64,000 nucleotides of DNA from Antilocapra americana. Its lineage: Eukaryota > Chordata > Mammalia > Artiodactyla > Antilocapridae. A program made the translations under genes and the position numbers. The notes beneath the pieces are model-generated. The model did not search any database and was not told the DNA's origin. It saw nothing but the letters and a program-made list of their open reading frames with translations. This document shows positions 34,715-45,502 of this stretch, one piece after another; position 1 is the first letter of the stretch, and each line of letters opens with the position of its first letter. The stretch is from contig ML664161.1 in NCBI GenBank assembly GCA_007570785.1, positions 15,652,861-15,716,860 on the forward strand. Direction: 5' to 3'.

Positions 34715-35667
34715 CCATTCTAGAAAAATAAACGACCCAATCAAAAAGTGGGCCAAAGAACTTAACAGACATTTCTCCATAGAAGACATAAAAATGGCTA
34801 ACAAACACATGAAAAGATGCTCAACATCACTCATTATCAGAGAAATGCAAATCAAATCCACAATGAGGTATCACTTTACACCAGTCAGAATGGCTGCAAT
34901 CCAAAAATCTACAAGCAATAAATGCTGGAGAGGATGTGGAGAAAAGGGAACTCTCTTACACTGTTGGTGGGAATGCAAACTAGTATAGCCACTATGGAAA
35001 ACAGTGTGGAGGTTCCTTAAAAAACTGCAAATAGACCTGCCATTTGACCCAGCAATCCCACTGCTGGGCATATACACCGAGGAAACCAGAATTGACAGAG
35101 CCACGTGTACCCCAATGTTCATTGCTGCATTGTTTACAATAGCCAGGACATGGAAGCAACCTAGATGCCCATCAACTGATGAATGGATAAGAAAGCTGTG
35201 GTACATATACACAATGGAATATTACTCAGCATTTAAAAAAAATTCATTTGAATCAGTTCTACTCAGGTGGACAAAACTGGAGCCCATTATCCAGAGTGAA
35301 GTAAGCCAGAAGGAAAAACAACAATACAGTATACTAACGCATATATGTGGAATTTAGAAAGACGGTAACAAGAACCCAGCATGCGAGACAGCAAAAGGAA
35401 CGTACATGTATAGAACAGACTCATGGACTCTGTGGATGAGGGTAAGGGTGGGATGATTTGGGAGAATGGCATTGAAACATGTTAATGATCATATGTCTAA
35501 TCAATCACCAGCCCAGGATTGATGCTCGGGGCTGGTGCATCGAGATCTCCTGGGGGGAGGGAGGAGGGAAGGAGGAGGGAGGGGGGTTCCGGAGGGGGAG
35601 CATATGTAAACCCATGGCGATATCATGTCATTGTATGGCAAAACTAATAATAAAAAAATAAAAAAAA
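34715..35667 (+). mobile_element. L1-BT LINE, 5'-truncated, with 15-bp target duplication
   Basis: 953 bp holding the ORF2 C-terminal region, 3' UTR with a G-rich tract at 35552-35601, and an A-rich tail (AATAATAAAAAAATAAAAAA). Perfect repeats CAAAAGCATCAATTC at 34700-34714 and 35668-35682 mark insertion into BovB copy B. It closely matches the copy at 46863-47624. Confidence 0.96.
34794..35357 (+). pseudogene. L1-BT ORF2 C-terminal relic
   Basis: Two in-phase pieces of the L1 ORF2 C-terminus: 34794-34988 with the cysteine-rich motif [18 protein letters not shown], and 35004-35357 with [10 protein letters not shown] early and the natural end LTHICGI. They are parted by one in-frame TAG just after WECKLV (position about 34986), where the sister copy at 46.9 kb has CAG. 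The cysteine motif is needed for RNA binding in active L1; this fragment lacks endonuclease and reverse transcriptase and is dead. Confidence 0.9.
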
Positions 35668-37137
35668 CAAAAGCATCAATTCTTCAGTGCTCAGCTTTCT
35701 TCACCATCCAACTCTCATATCCATACATGACTATTGGAAAAACCATAGCTTTGACTAGATGGACCTTTGTCAGCAAAGTAATGTCTCTGCTTTTAAATAT
35801 GCTATCTAGGTTGGTTATAACTTTCTTTCCAAGGAGTAAGCATCTTTTAATTTCATGGCTACAATCACCGTCATCAGTGATTTTGGAGCCCCCCCAAAAA
35901 ATAAATTCTGATTTTATTTATTTAAAGTCTGAGTTTACTTATTTAAACTGTTTCCACTGTTTCTCCCTCTATTTGCCATGAAATGATGGGACCAGATGGC
36001 ATGATCTTAGTTTTCTGAATGTTGAGTTTTAAGCCAACTTTTTCACTCTCCTCTTTCACTGTCATCAAGAGGCTTTTTAGTTCCTCTTCATTTTCTGCCA
36101 TAAGAGTGGTGTCATCTGCATATCTGAGGTTATTGATATATCTCCTGGCAATCTTGATTCCAGCTGTGCTTCTTCCAGCTCAGCGTTTATCATGATGTAC
36201 TCTGCATGTAAGTTAAATAAGCAGGGTGACAATATACAGCCTTGACGTACTCCTTTTCCTATTTGGAACCAGTCTGTTGTTTCATGTCCAGTTCTAACTG
36301 TTGCTTCCTGACCTGCATACAGGTTTTCAAGAGACAGGTCAGATGGTCTGGTATTCCATCTCCTTCAGAATTTTCCACAGTTTATTGTGATCCACACAGT
36401 CAAAGGCTTTGGCATAGTCAGTAAAGCAGAAATAGATGTTTTTCTGGAATATTCACCCATTCCAGTCCATCTTAGTTCGCTGATTCCTAGCATGTCAGTG
36501 TTCATTCTTATCATCTCCTGTTTGACCACTTCCAATTTACCTTGGTTCATGGACCTAACATTCCAGGTTCCTATGCAATACTGCTCTTTACAGCATCAAA
36601 CCTTGCTTCCGTCACCAGTCACATCCACAACTGGGTGTTATTTTTGTTTCAGCCCCATCCCTTCATTCTTTCTGGAATTATTTCTCCACTGATCTCCAGT
36701 AGCATATTGGGCACCTACCGACCTGGGGAGTTCATTTTTCAGTGTCCTATCTTTTTGCCTTTTCATACTGTTCATGGGGTTCTCAAGGCAAGAATACTGA
36801 AGTGGTTTGCCATTCCCTTCTCCAGTAGACCATATTCTGTCAGACCTCTCCACCATGACCGTCCATCTTAGATGGCCCCACACAGCATGGCTTAGCTTCA
36901 TTGAGTTAGACAAGGCTGTGGTCCGTGTAATCAGATTGGTTAGTTGTCTGTGATTGTGGTTTCATTCTGTCTACCCTCTGATGCCCTCTCTCAGTGCCTA
37001 CCATCTTACTTGGTTTTCTCTTACCTTGGATGTGGGGTATATCTTCACCACTGCTCTATCAAACCACAGCTGCTGCTCCTTACCGTGGACGTGTGATAGC
37101 TCTTCCCGGCCACTGCCCCTGACCTCAGGCGTCACCT

Positions 37138-38666
37138 AGAGCCAGATACGCTGGAATGTGAAGTCAAAAGGGCCTTAGGAAGCAGCACTAAGAACAAAGC
37201 TAGTGGAGGTGATGGAATTCCAGTTGAGCTATTTCAAATCCTGAAAGACGATGCTGTGAAAGTGCTTCACTAAATATGCCAGCAAATTTGGAAAACTCAG
37301 CAATGGCCACAGGACTGGAAAAGGTCAGTTTGCATTCCACTCCCAAAGAAAGGCAATGCCAAAGAATGCTCAAACTACCACACAATTGTAGTCATCTCAC
37401 ATGCTAGTAAAGTAATGCTTAAAATTCTCCAAGCCAGGCTTCAGCAATACATGACTGTGAACTTCCAGATGTTCAAGCTGGTTTTAGAACAGGCAGAGAA
37501 ACCAGAGATCAAATTGCCAATATCCGCTGGATCATTGAAAAATCCAGAGAGTTCCAGAAAAACATCCATTTTTGTTTTGTTGACTATGCCAAAGCCTTTG
37601 ACTGTGTGGATCACAATAAACTGTGGAAAAATCTTCAAGAGATGAGAATACCAGATCACCTGACCTGCCTCTTGAGAAACCTGTGTGCAGGTCAGGAAGC
37701 AACAGTTAGAATTGGACACGGGACAACAGACTGGTTCCAAATAGGAAAAGGAGTATGTCGAGGCTGTATATTGTCACTCTGCTTATTTCACTTACATGCA
37801 GAGTACATCATGAGAAATGCTGGGCTGGAAGAAGCACAGGCTGGAATCAAGATTGCTGGGAGAAATATCAATAGCCTCAGATACGCAGATGACACCACCC
37901 TTATGGCAGAAAGTGAGGAGCTAAAGAGCTTCTTGATGAAAGTGAAAGAGGAAAGTGAAAAAGTTGGCATAAAGTTCAACATTCAGAAAACTAAGATCAT
38001 GGCATCTGGTCCCATCATTTCATGGCAAATAGATGGGAAAACAGTGGAAACAGTGGCTGACTTAATTTTTCTGGGCTCAAAATCACTGCAGATGGTGATC
38101 TGCAGCCATGTAATTAAAAGACACTTACTCCTTGGAAGTAAAGTTATGACCAACCTAGACAGCATATTAAAAAGCAGAGGCATTACTTTGCCAACAAAGG
38201 TCTATCTAGTCAAGGCTATGGTTTTTCCAGTGGTCATGTATGGATGTGAGAGTTGGCCTATAAAGAAAGCTAAGCACCGAAGAATTGATGCTTTTGAACT
38301 GTGGTGTTGGAGAAGACTCTTGAGAGTCCCTTGAACTGCAAGGAGATCCAACCAGTCCATCCTAAAGGAGATCAGTCCTGGGTGTTCATTGGAAGGACTG
38401 ATGTTGAAGCTGAAACTCCAATACTTTGGCCACCTCATGCGAAGAGTTGACTCATTGGGAAAGACCCTGATGCTGGGAAAGACTGAGGGCAGGAAAAGAA
38501 GGAGACGACAGAGGATGAGATGGTAGGATGGTCTCACTAACTCAATGGACATGGGTTTGGGTGGACTCTAAGAGTTGCTGATGGACAGGGAGGCCTGGAG
38601 TGCTGCAGTTCATGGGGTCGCAAAGAGTAGGATATGCCTGAGCGACTGGACTGAACTGAACTGAGA
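37138..38666 (+). mobile_element. BovB 3' half in direct orientation, abutting inverted BovB 5' part
   Basis: Starts at TCACCTAGAGCCAGATACGC, a point inside the element just before the reverse transcriptase, immediately after the leader end of inverted copy A. It runs through the reverse transcriptase to GACTGGACTGAACTGAACTG at 38666. The head-to-head junction at about 37130-37138 fits twin priming of one insertion, or two independent insertions. Confidence 0.85.
37606..38334 (+). pseudogene. BovB reverse-transcriptase relic
   Basis: A 243-codon open stretch beginning in motif A (VDHNKLW; the upstream DYAKAFDC is in the same frame). It keeps FQIGKGVCRGCILSLCLF, the catalytic YADDTTLMAESE about residues 91-102, then LTIQ-like KFNIQKTKIMASGP, and ends after RRLLRVP. 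A short stretch after FLGSK reads SLQMVI in place of the usual ITADGD, showing two compensating indels. The consensus continues about 100 residues further; a TGA at about 38332 ends it. No evidence of function. Confidence 0.88.
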
Positions 38667-38942
38667 TGCTTAGTTGCCATGTCTAGACAATGTGCTAACA
38701 GGCAGGCATAGTGTTATTGGTATTTTAGGAGCTTTTCAAAAACAAGAGCAAAACCAATTTGCTCTTCCTTCTTTTTCTCACTTTCTAGTCAAAATCAAAC
38801 TGGGTCATCACCTCTGACAATCACACTGGCTGACTTTGTGTCCTGCTCCATTGAGAAGGTTAAGGGCAACTAACATCACTCATCTCAGCTTTCTTTTCCC
38901 TAAGTATGCTTTTCCTAGATTACCTTCTCTTAAGAAGCTATA
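38667..38942. other. Unassigned spacer
   Basis: No feature recognised. Confidence 0.3.
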
Positions 38943-39130
38943 GAGCTTCCCAGGTGGTGCTAGTGGTAAGAGACCTGAGTTCGATCCCTGAGTTGGGATC
39001 CCCTGGAGAAGGGCATGGCAACCCACTCTAGTATTCTTGCCTGGAGAATCCCATGGACAAAGGATCCTGGTGGGCTACAGTCCATAGGTCACAAAGAGTT
39101 GGACACAACTGAAGCAATTTAGCAAGGCAA
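38943..39130 (+). repeat. Bov-tA SINE
   Basis: GAGCTTCCCAGGTGGTGCTA head, a deletion in the GAATCTGCCTGC region, and GGACACAACTGAAGCAATTT tail. Confidence 0.9.
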
Positions 39131-39139
39131 ACAGCAATA

Positions 39140-39375
39140 AGACCTAAGGGTCAAGAGCATGAACTCTGAAACTAGACTACCTGGCAACCTGACTACATAC
39201 CAGCTGAATGATCTTGGGCAGTTACTTAACCTTTCTGTGCCTCAATTTTCTAATCTGTAAAATAGGGGTCATAATAACACATACTTCACAGGATACAAGG
39301 ATCCATGTGAGGAAGAAAGGCTTATGCTTGTGAAATATTTTGGAAACACTTAGAACGTGCATGGCACATGTTTGC
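39140..39375 (+). repeat. MIR SINE, nearly complete
   Basis: AAGAGCATGAACTCTGAAAC, GATCTTGGGCAGTTACTTAA, TCTGTAAAATAGGGGTCATA and GCATGGCACATG. Confidence 0.9.
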
Positions 39376-39772
39376 TAGCATGACTCCTTTCTCCAAGAAT
39401 GAAGAATCCTCCCTTTGGCAGTAAGCATCTGCATTGGCACCCCCAATGCCCTTCCCATCATCTCCAACAAGAGGGAGCTCCATCAGTATCTTCTTCCTCT
39501 GTCTGCAATTTCTCCCTCTCTCCTAGTGCTGTCTCCTCAGGCTTTAAAGATGCTCGAATATGGAGGAGTTAAGGAAGGGTCCACAGAGGCATCTAAACTG
39601 AAGCTGGCCTTGCAGACCAACTAGGAATTTGCTGATGGAAGGAGGAGCGCAGGGAATTGGCATAGGGCTGCAGGAGTGAGGTTTCAAGCTAAGGAAACAG
39701 CACTACAGAGAGCTTTACTGCTGCATGGCATATCCGAGGACTTGCTCAGGGTGGTCATGATGTAGAATACCT
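39376..39772. other. Unassigned stretch, possibly an old repeat
   Basis: AAGGAAACAGCA and, after the next SINE, AAAGGCCTGAAGAACCAGGA resemble an old mammalian repeat, but I cannot name it. Confidence 0.25.
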
Positions 39773-39983
39773 GGAAAGTGTTAGTCACTCAGTTGAGCCC
39801 ACCCCTTTTGTGACCTCATGGACTGTGGCCCGCCAGGTGCTTCTGTCCATGGGATTTCCCAGGCAAGAATATTGGAGCAGGTTGCCATTTCCTTCTCCAA
39901 GGGATCTTCCCAACTCAGGGATCAAATCCAGGTCTCCTGCATTGCAGGAAGATTCCTTACCATCTGAGCCACCAGGGAAGCCC
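39773..39983 (-). repeat. Bov-tA SINE
   Basis: Antisense copy with GTTAGTCACTCAGTTGAGCC and GAGCCACCAGGGAAGCCCAG. Confidence 0.9.
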
Positions 39984-40619
39984 AGAACACATGGAGTGAG
40001 TCCCTAAAGGTGAGTCTCTAAGGCAGCATCAGAGTTGCAAAGGCCTGAAGAACCAGGAAGGGAAGCTGAATGAATCAAGAAGGCTGGCTGGTTAAAAAAA
40101 CAGGAATGGAGGAGGTCTTAGCCTTGGTACCCACCTAAAAAGTAGAGCCTGCAACAGGGGTTTAAGCACAAACAGTTTATCTTAAGGAGATGTTCCCAAG
40201 GAATGAGAGTGAGGGATTGGAAAAAAGTAAATTAAAAATGAGAGTGGTGAAAGCCAATCTGCAGGAGGATCTGGTTCCTGTGGTGGAAAACTGCAGTTCT
40301 GTTCCACTAGGGCCACTCTAGGAGCTGTAGAGAATTACTATATAGAATTCAACTCAGAATTATCCCCTCCAAGACATAAAAACAGGGAGCACTTATCAAC
40401 TGGCTCTTGATCCTCATTACTAAAGGACTGCCACATAGAGTATTAACACCTTTACACTCACAGGCTTGCACCTGTAACAGAAAGGTTAGAGAATCTCTTC
40501 CTGCAGCAGCAGAGGAGCTGGGAATCAGAAAGCTTAGTCTTATAGAACCCGAACCCCAGCAGAGTCCAGTACAGTGGGGTTGGGGGTGGAGATAGGTGGT
40601 TGTTGCAAAGTGGAGGGCT
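39984..40619. other. Unassigned intergenic stretch
   Basis: No gene recognised. Confidence 0.3.
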
Positions 40620-40632
40620 CATGCTCCATCCA

Positions 40633-40815
40633 GTGGCTCAGCTGGTAAAGAATCTGCCTGCAATGTGGGAGACCTGGATTAGATCCCTGGGTTGGGAAGA
40701 TCCCCTGGAGACAGGAAATGCTACCCGCTCCAGTATTCTGGCATGGAGAATTCCATGGACTGTATAGTCCATGGGGTTGCAAAGAGTCAGACACGACTGA
40801 GCAACTTTGACATCA
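40633..40815 (+). repeat. Bov-tA SINE with 13-bp target duplication
   Basis: Begins GTGGCTCAGCTGGTAAAG and ends GACACGACTGAGCAACTTTG. Perfect repeats CATGCTCCATCCA at 40620-40632 and 40816-40828. Confidence 0.94.
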
Positions 40816-40901
40816 CATGCTCCATCCAAAAAGGACAGCCACAATTCACAAAACATCATCTGATTTCTACAGAAATGCTGACCAATATAGCCAGAAATCC
40901 A

Positions 40902-41121
40902 TCTTCCTGGTGGCTCCGGCAGTAAAGAATTCACCTGCAATGCAGGAGATGCGGGTTCAATCCCTGGGTCAGGAAGATCCCCTGGAGAAGGGAACGGAAA
41001 CCCACTCCCATACTCTTGCCTGGAGAATTAGATGGACAGAGGAGCCTGGTAGGCTACAGTCCACGGGGTCGAAAAAGAGCTGGACATGACTGAGAGACTA
41101 AATAACAAATACAACAAAATG
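40902..41121 (+). repeat. Bov-tA SINE with 12-bp target duplication
   Basis: Begins TCTTCCTGGTGGCTCCGGCA and ends with ACTAAATAACAAATACAAC. Perfect repeats GCCAGAAATCCA at 40890-40901 and 41122-41133. Confidence 0.94.
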
Positions 41122-41133
41122 GCCAGAAATCCA

Positions 41134-42429
41134 AATTTTTATGTTAAATCTCTTCATCTTGGTCTCTTGAGAACTAATTCTAATTTTTCTAAAATACTGT
41201 GGGGCCAGACAAAACATATCTGCAAGACAAATTCAGTCATAGGCTGCTGTTTTGTGAGCTCTGCTTTAAGGCTTTAATTCTATGATAGTAGAACTTAAAT
41301 TTTAGGCATTGGGGAACCAGTGAAAGTTTTAAAGGAAAAGAATATCATGGCCAGGTTTTACTTAGGCCCCATCCTCAGATGTTTTGCTTTTACTCTTCAG
41401 CACATCAATCCATGATTTCCAAAAGTGGCAACCCCTCGTGATACAGCAATTATACAGTAACATATAAATCTCTCTTGAAATCCAGCACAGACCACAGTTT
41501 TTCCTAACTAGCAGTGACTTTGCAGAATCCTTGAGCCCCAAGATGAATTCCTGTTTTCCTCACCAGCTACCAAGTGATAAAATGATGAACACGTGCAAAG
41601 AAACATGAAGCTGCTCATTCTCTTTCCTCGGTCCACTAAGATGGACTTGGCAGAGGAACACGTGGATGAAATATGGAACGGCATTCAGGCAACAGCCATT
41701 CTGAGAGCTCCCACCTTCAGGACACAAGGAGCATTTCATAAGGCCCCTGACGATGAACCCACTGGTTAGATACCATCCTAGCAATCAAAGAGAATTCCTA
41801 TGAAACAAAATTCATCCTCCTCCTGCACAAGTGGAGGAAGGGAACAGAGAAGAAGGGCATCACAATCAGCAAATAAAAAATCCCCCAAGCTATTGATTGC
41901 AACCCACTGCACTAGACAAAAGGAAAAGGGAGGCCTCATGAGAAAATAGAGGCACATTTCTCATGCCCAGGAAAGGCTTTGCCTCATAGTTTTATCATCC
42001 TAAACAAGACACATAACTAAAGTATCATTGCTTGCCTTTTAAAATACAATTCTGCTACAGCAGTGAACTCTTCAACTTTGGTCCTTTGTTTTCATTCTCT
42101 AAAGTATATTATGAAGCTGTATCTGGAGTGAATGAATTCATACCTAGTGAAACACCTGAGAAAATTTAGCAAATCTGGGGTAGAGATGAGAATACATAGT
42201 TAAATAAGAAGCACTATAACAGACACTGAAAGTAAAGGACTTAGTCCAGCAACACATAAAAGCTACATATTTAGACACAGAGAAATCGGTTTGGAAGAAT
42301 GCACAGCATGCTAATAGTACCACTTACCTCTGGGAAGGAAAAATTGGGGTGCAGAAATGGGGATCTTAAGGAGCATTTTCCCTTTTCAAAAGTGTTAGAA
42401 TATTTGATGGTGAAAAGGCATGTTATGTC
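41134..42429. other. Unassigned intergenic stretch (1.3 kb)
   Basis: No gene or named repeat. The short frames here lack known motifs. Confidence 0.35.
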
Positions 42430-43090
42430 TGCTTGTGTGATAAGTCAGGTGAAAAACCACTTAACCATCCATCGACAGAAGGATGAATTCAGACAGTGGG
42501 ACACTATATACTATTTAAAATGAATAAATTATAGCTACATGTATTATCATTACCTGGTACCTCAGCTGGTAAAGAATCCGCCTGCAATGTGGGAGACCGG
42601 GTTTGATCCCTGGGTTGAGAAGATCCCCTGGAGAACGGAACAGCTACCCACTCCAGTATTCTGGCCTGGAGAATTCCATGGACTGTATAGTCCCTGGGGT
42701 CACAAAGAATTGGACACGACTGAGCGACTTTCTCATGTACCATCATAGATAAATCTTGAAAACAATGATTAGAAAAAAAGAAAATGACAGAGATATCTGC
42801 CTATTATGATGCCATTTATATTAATTTTGAAAGCATAAACAATACTATATATTATTTGTGAGTACATGTTATTAATATAATCATGTACATGAAATAATAA
42901 ATTCAAGATGTGGATTTATCTGGGGAGGCATGAAATTAAAATTGGGAATATGTACAGTGGGTTTCAGCTGAATCTGTACTTTTAAAATATCAGAATAAAA
43001 TGTGGCAAAATGCTGGGATTTGATAGTGCTGGTGAACTGGTTGATGAGTATATGTATGTCTGCTTGGTTATCTGCTATACTTTGTATACG
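42430..43090 (+). repeat. L1M-type LINE 3' region, split by a SINE
   Basis: ATCGACAGAAGGATGAATTC with AAAATGAATAAATTATAGCT left of the SINE; TGCCATTTATATTAATTTTG right of it. Old and diverged. Confidence 0.55.
42553..42735 (+). repeat. Bov-tA SINE
   Basis: CCTGGTACCTCAGCTGGTAA to GACACGACTGAGCGACTTTC. Confidence 0.92.
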
Positions 43091-43117
43091 TGAAATAATT
43101 TTTAAAGTTTTTAATTT

Positions 43118-43610
43118 TTGTACACTCATGTTCATAGCAGCATTATTCACAATAGCCAAGAGGGAGAAGCAGCCCAATGTCCATCAATAGACAAATGACA
43201 AACAAAATGTAGTATACACGTACAATGAAATACTATTTAGCCTATAAAGGAAAGAAATTCTGACATACACTACAACATGCATAAGCATTGAGGACATTAT
43301 GCTAAATGAAATAAGACAGTCACAAGAAGACAAATACTGTATGACTTCGCTTACATGTGGAACCTAGTCAAATTCATAAAGACAAAGTAGAATGGTGGTT
43401 GTCATGCTCAGAGGGAAGAGCATATTTTTAATGAGCTATGGAGTTTCAGGTTGGGAAGATGAAAACAGTTCTGGAGTTGGGGGGTGGTGATAATCGTGCA
43501 ACAATATGAATGTACTTAATGATGCCACTGAACTGTAGACTTTGAAATGGTTAAAATGATAGACTTTGTTATGTATATTTTCCTACAATTTTTAAAGTTC
43601 TTTTAATTTA
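43118..43610 (+). repeat. L1MA-type LINE 3' end
   Basis: ATGTTCATAGCAGCATTATT, CAATGTCCATCAATAGACAA, GCTAAATGAAATAAGACAGT and TGAACTGTAGACTTTGAAAT are classical L1 3' sequence. Confidence 0.85.
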
Positions 43611-43660
43611 AACAAATCACAACTATATGTATATATATATTTATTTATCTCCATAAACAA

Positions 43661-43861
43661 GTGAAAAGTGAAAGTGTTAGTCATTCAGTCATGTCCAACT
43701 CTTTGCAACCCCCAGGCTCCTCTGTCCATGGGATTCTCCAGGCAAGAATACGTGAGAGGGTTGCCATTCCCTTCTCCAGGGGATCTTCCCAACCCAGGAA
43801 TCAAACCCAGGTCTTCTGCATTGTAGAAGTACTCTTTACTGTCTGAGCTACCGGGAATGTC
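43661..43861 (-). repeat. Bov-tA SINE
   Basis: Antisense copy with GTTAGTCATTCAGTCATGTC and GAGCTACCGGGAATGTCC; lacks the GATGGACTGTAGC portion. Confidence 0.9.
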
Positions 43862-44122
43862 CATCAATAGAAGACCAAAAAAAAGAAACTTTGGAAATTA
43901 CACTAGGGAACACCACATAGTCAAAAAGAATGAGATCCACACGTGCTGCTCTAGAATGACTGTCAAAGCAAATGGGTCACTGAAAAAAGTGTATGGAATG
44001 CCACCATTCATACTATATAGAATATCTCTAGAAAAAATAATTAAGAAACTGGTAACTACAATCACCTCTGGGGAAGAAACAGGGAAGCATGAGTTTAGGG
44101 GTGAGATTAGGACTTGCCTATT
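43862..44122 (+). repeat. L1-like 3' remnant upstream of BovB
   Basis: TTGGAAATTACACTAGGGAA to ATCACCTCTGGGGAAGAAAC resembles an old L1 3' UTR, cut by the BovB that follows. Confidence 0.4.
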
Positions 44123-44711
44123 TAGAAAAGGCAGAGGAACCAGAGATCAAATTACCAACATCCGCTGGATCACTGAAAAAGCAAGAGAGTTCCAAAAAAA
44201 CATCCATTTTTGCTTTATTGACTATGCCAAAGCCTTTGACTGTGTGGATCACAATAAACTGTGGAAAATTCTTCAAGAGATGAGAATACCAGATCACCTG
44301 ACCTGCCTCTTGAGAAACCTGCGTGCAGGTCAGGAAGCAACAGTTAGAATTGGACACGGGACAACAGACTGGTTCCAAATAGGAAAAGGAGTATGTCGAG
44401 GCTGTATATTGTCACTCTGCTTATTTCACTTACATGCAGAGTACATCATGAGAAATGCTGGGCTGGAAGAAGCACAGGCTGGAATCAAGATTGCTGGGAG
44501 AAATATCAATAGCCTCAAATATGCAGATGACACCACCCTTATGGCAGAAAGTGAAGAGGAACTAAAAAGCCTCTTGATGACAGTGAAAAAGAGTGAAAAA
44601 GTTGGCTTAAAGCTCACCATTCAGAAAACTAAGATCATGGCATCTGGTCCCATTACTTCATGGCAAATAGATGGGAAAACAGTGGGAACAGTGGCTGACT
44701 TTATTTTTTAG
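44123..44711 (+). pseudogene. BovB reverse-transcriptase relic in the window's longest open frame
   Basis: The BovB part of an open frame running 43857-44711 (284 codons), whose first ~88 codons come from unrelated old L1/SINE DNA and are not meaningful. The BovB part has RGTRDQITNIRW, motif A FIDYAKAFDCVDHNKLW, the FQIGKGVCRGC segment, and the catalytic YADDTTLMAESEE, then stops at TAG after VADFIF. It lacks endonuclease, thumb end and C-terminus, so no active enzyme is expected. The palm is better preserved than in the near full-length copy at 9-13 kb. Confidence 0.88.
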
Positions 44712-45300
44712 GCTCCAAAATCACTGCAGATGGTGACTGCAGCCATGAAATTAAAAGATGCTTACTCCTTGGAAGGAAAGTTACGACCAACCTAGACAGC
44801 ATATTAAAAAGCAGAGGCATTACTTTGCCAACAAAGGTCTATCTAGTCAAGGCTATGGTTTTTCCAGTGGTCATGTATGGATGTGAGAGTTGGACTATAA
44901 AGAAAACTGAGCACCGAAGAATTGATGCTTTTGAACTGTGGTGTTGGAAAAGACTCTTGAGAGTCCCTTGGACTGCAGGGAGATACAACCAGTCCATCCT
45001 AAGGAAATCAGTCCTGAGTGTTCATTAGAAGGACTGATGTTAAAGCTGAAACTCCAATACTTTGGCCACCTCATGAGAAGAGTTGACTCATTGGAAAAGA
45101 CCCTAATGCTAGGAAGGATTGGGGGCAGGAGGAGAAGGGGAAGACAGAGGATGAGATGGCTGGATGGCAACACCGATTCGATGGACACGGGTTTGGGTAG
45201 ACTCTGGGAGTTGGTGATGGACAGGGAGGCCTGGTGTGCTGTGATTCATGGGGTCACAAAGGGTTGGACACGACTGAGCGACTCAACTGAACTGAACTGA
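44123..45300 (+). mobile_element. BovB LINE, 5'-truncated
   Basis: Starts AGAAAAGGCAGAGGAACCAG inside the reverse transcriptase and runs to the terminal (CTGAA)n-like tail at 45300. Same subfamily as the copy at 37.1-38.7 kb: both read GVCRGCILSLCLFHLHAEY. Confidence 0.93.
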
Positions 45301-45502
45301 TGCTGGGAAAGATTGAGAGGAGAAGAAGGGGACGACAGACCATCGTCTATTGGATGGTTGGATGACATCACCAACTCAATGGACGTGAGTTTGGGTGGGC
45401 TCTGGGAGCTGGTATTGGACAGGGTTCAATTGTGCTGAGGTTCATGGGTCACAAAGAGTTGGACACGACTGAGCAACTGAACTGAGCTGAACTGAACTGA
45501 TT
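45301..45502 (+). mobile_element. Second BovB 3' tail, tandem to the first
   Basis: Directly after the first tail, sequence restarts at TGCTGGGAAAGATTGAGAGG and repeats the final ~200 bases of BovB, ending GAGCTGAACTGAACTGATTC. Confidence 0.9.

Larger units (their letters stand above)
34335..36462 (-). mobile_element. BovB copy B, 5'-truncated, split by L1-BT
   Basis: The reverse strand starts in the reverse transcriptase (AACATCTATTTCTGCTTTAC), passes YADD-like TATGCAGATGAC (about 36115-36126), and ends with GACACGACTGAGTGACTGAA near 34340. It is interrupted by L1-BT at 34715-35667; the coding parts are frameshifted. Confidence 0.9.
34162..37137 (-). mobile_element. BovB copy A, inverted 5' part, split by BovB copy B
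   Basis: The two ends belong together. On the reverse strand 37137-36463 is the BovB leader and start of the endonuclease region (AAGACGG-like block, CATGAACAGTATGAAAAGGC, GGAATGGGTGAATATT). 34325-34162 continues that region (TATATCTACTACTCTGGGCA to CAAGTCTATGC). Between them sits a second BovB, 34335-36462. About a dozen consensus bases appear lost at the junction. Confidence 0.75.

Noticed and set aside
34347..34808. 153-codon minus-strand frame with [15 protein letters not shown]
   Set aside because: This is the decayed C-terminal part of BovB copy B joined to antisense L1-BT sequence. It is not a host gene.
39415..39624. 69-codon plus-strand open frame after the MIR at 39375
   Set aside because: No recognised domain; the sequence nearby resembles an old repeat. 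Insufficient to call a gene.
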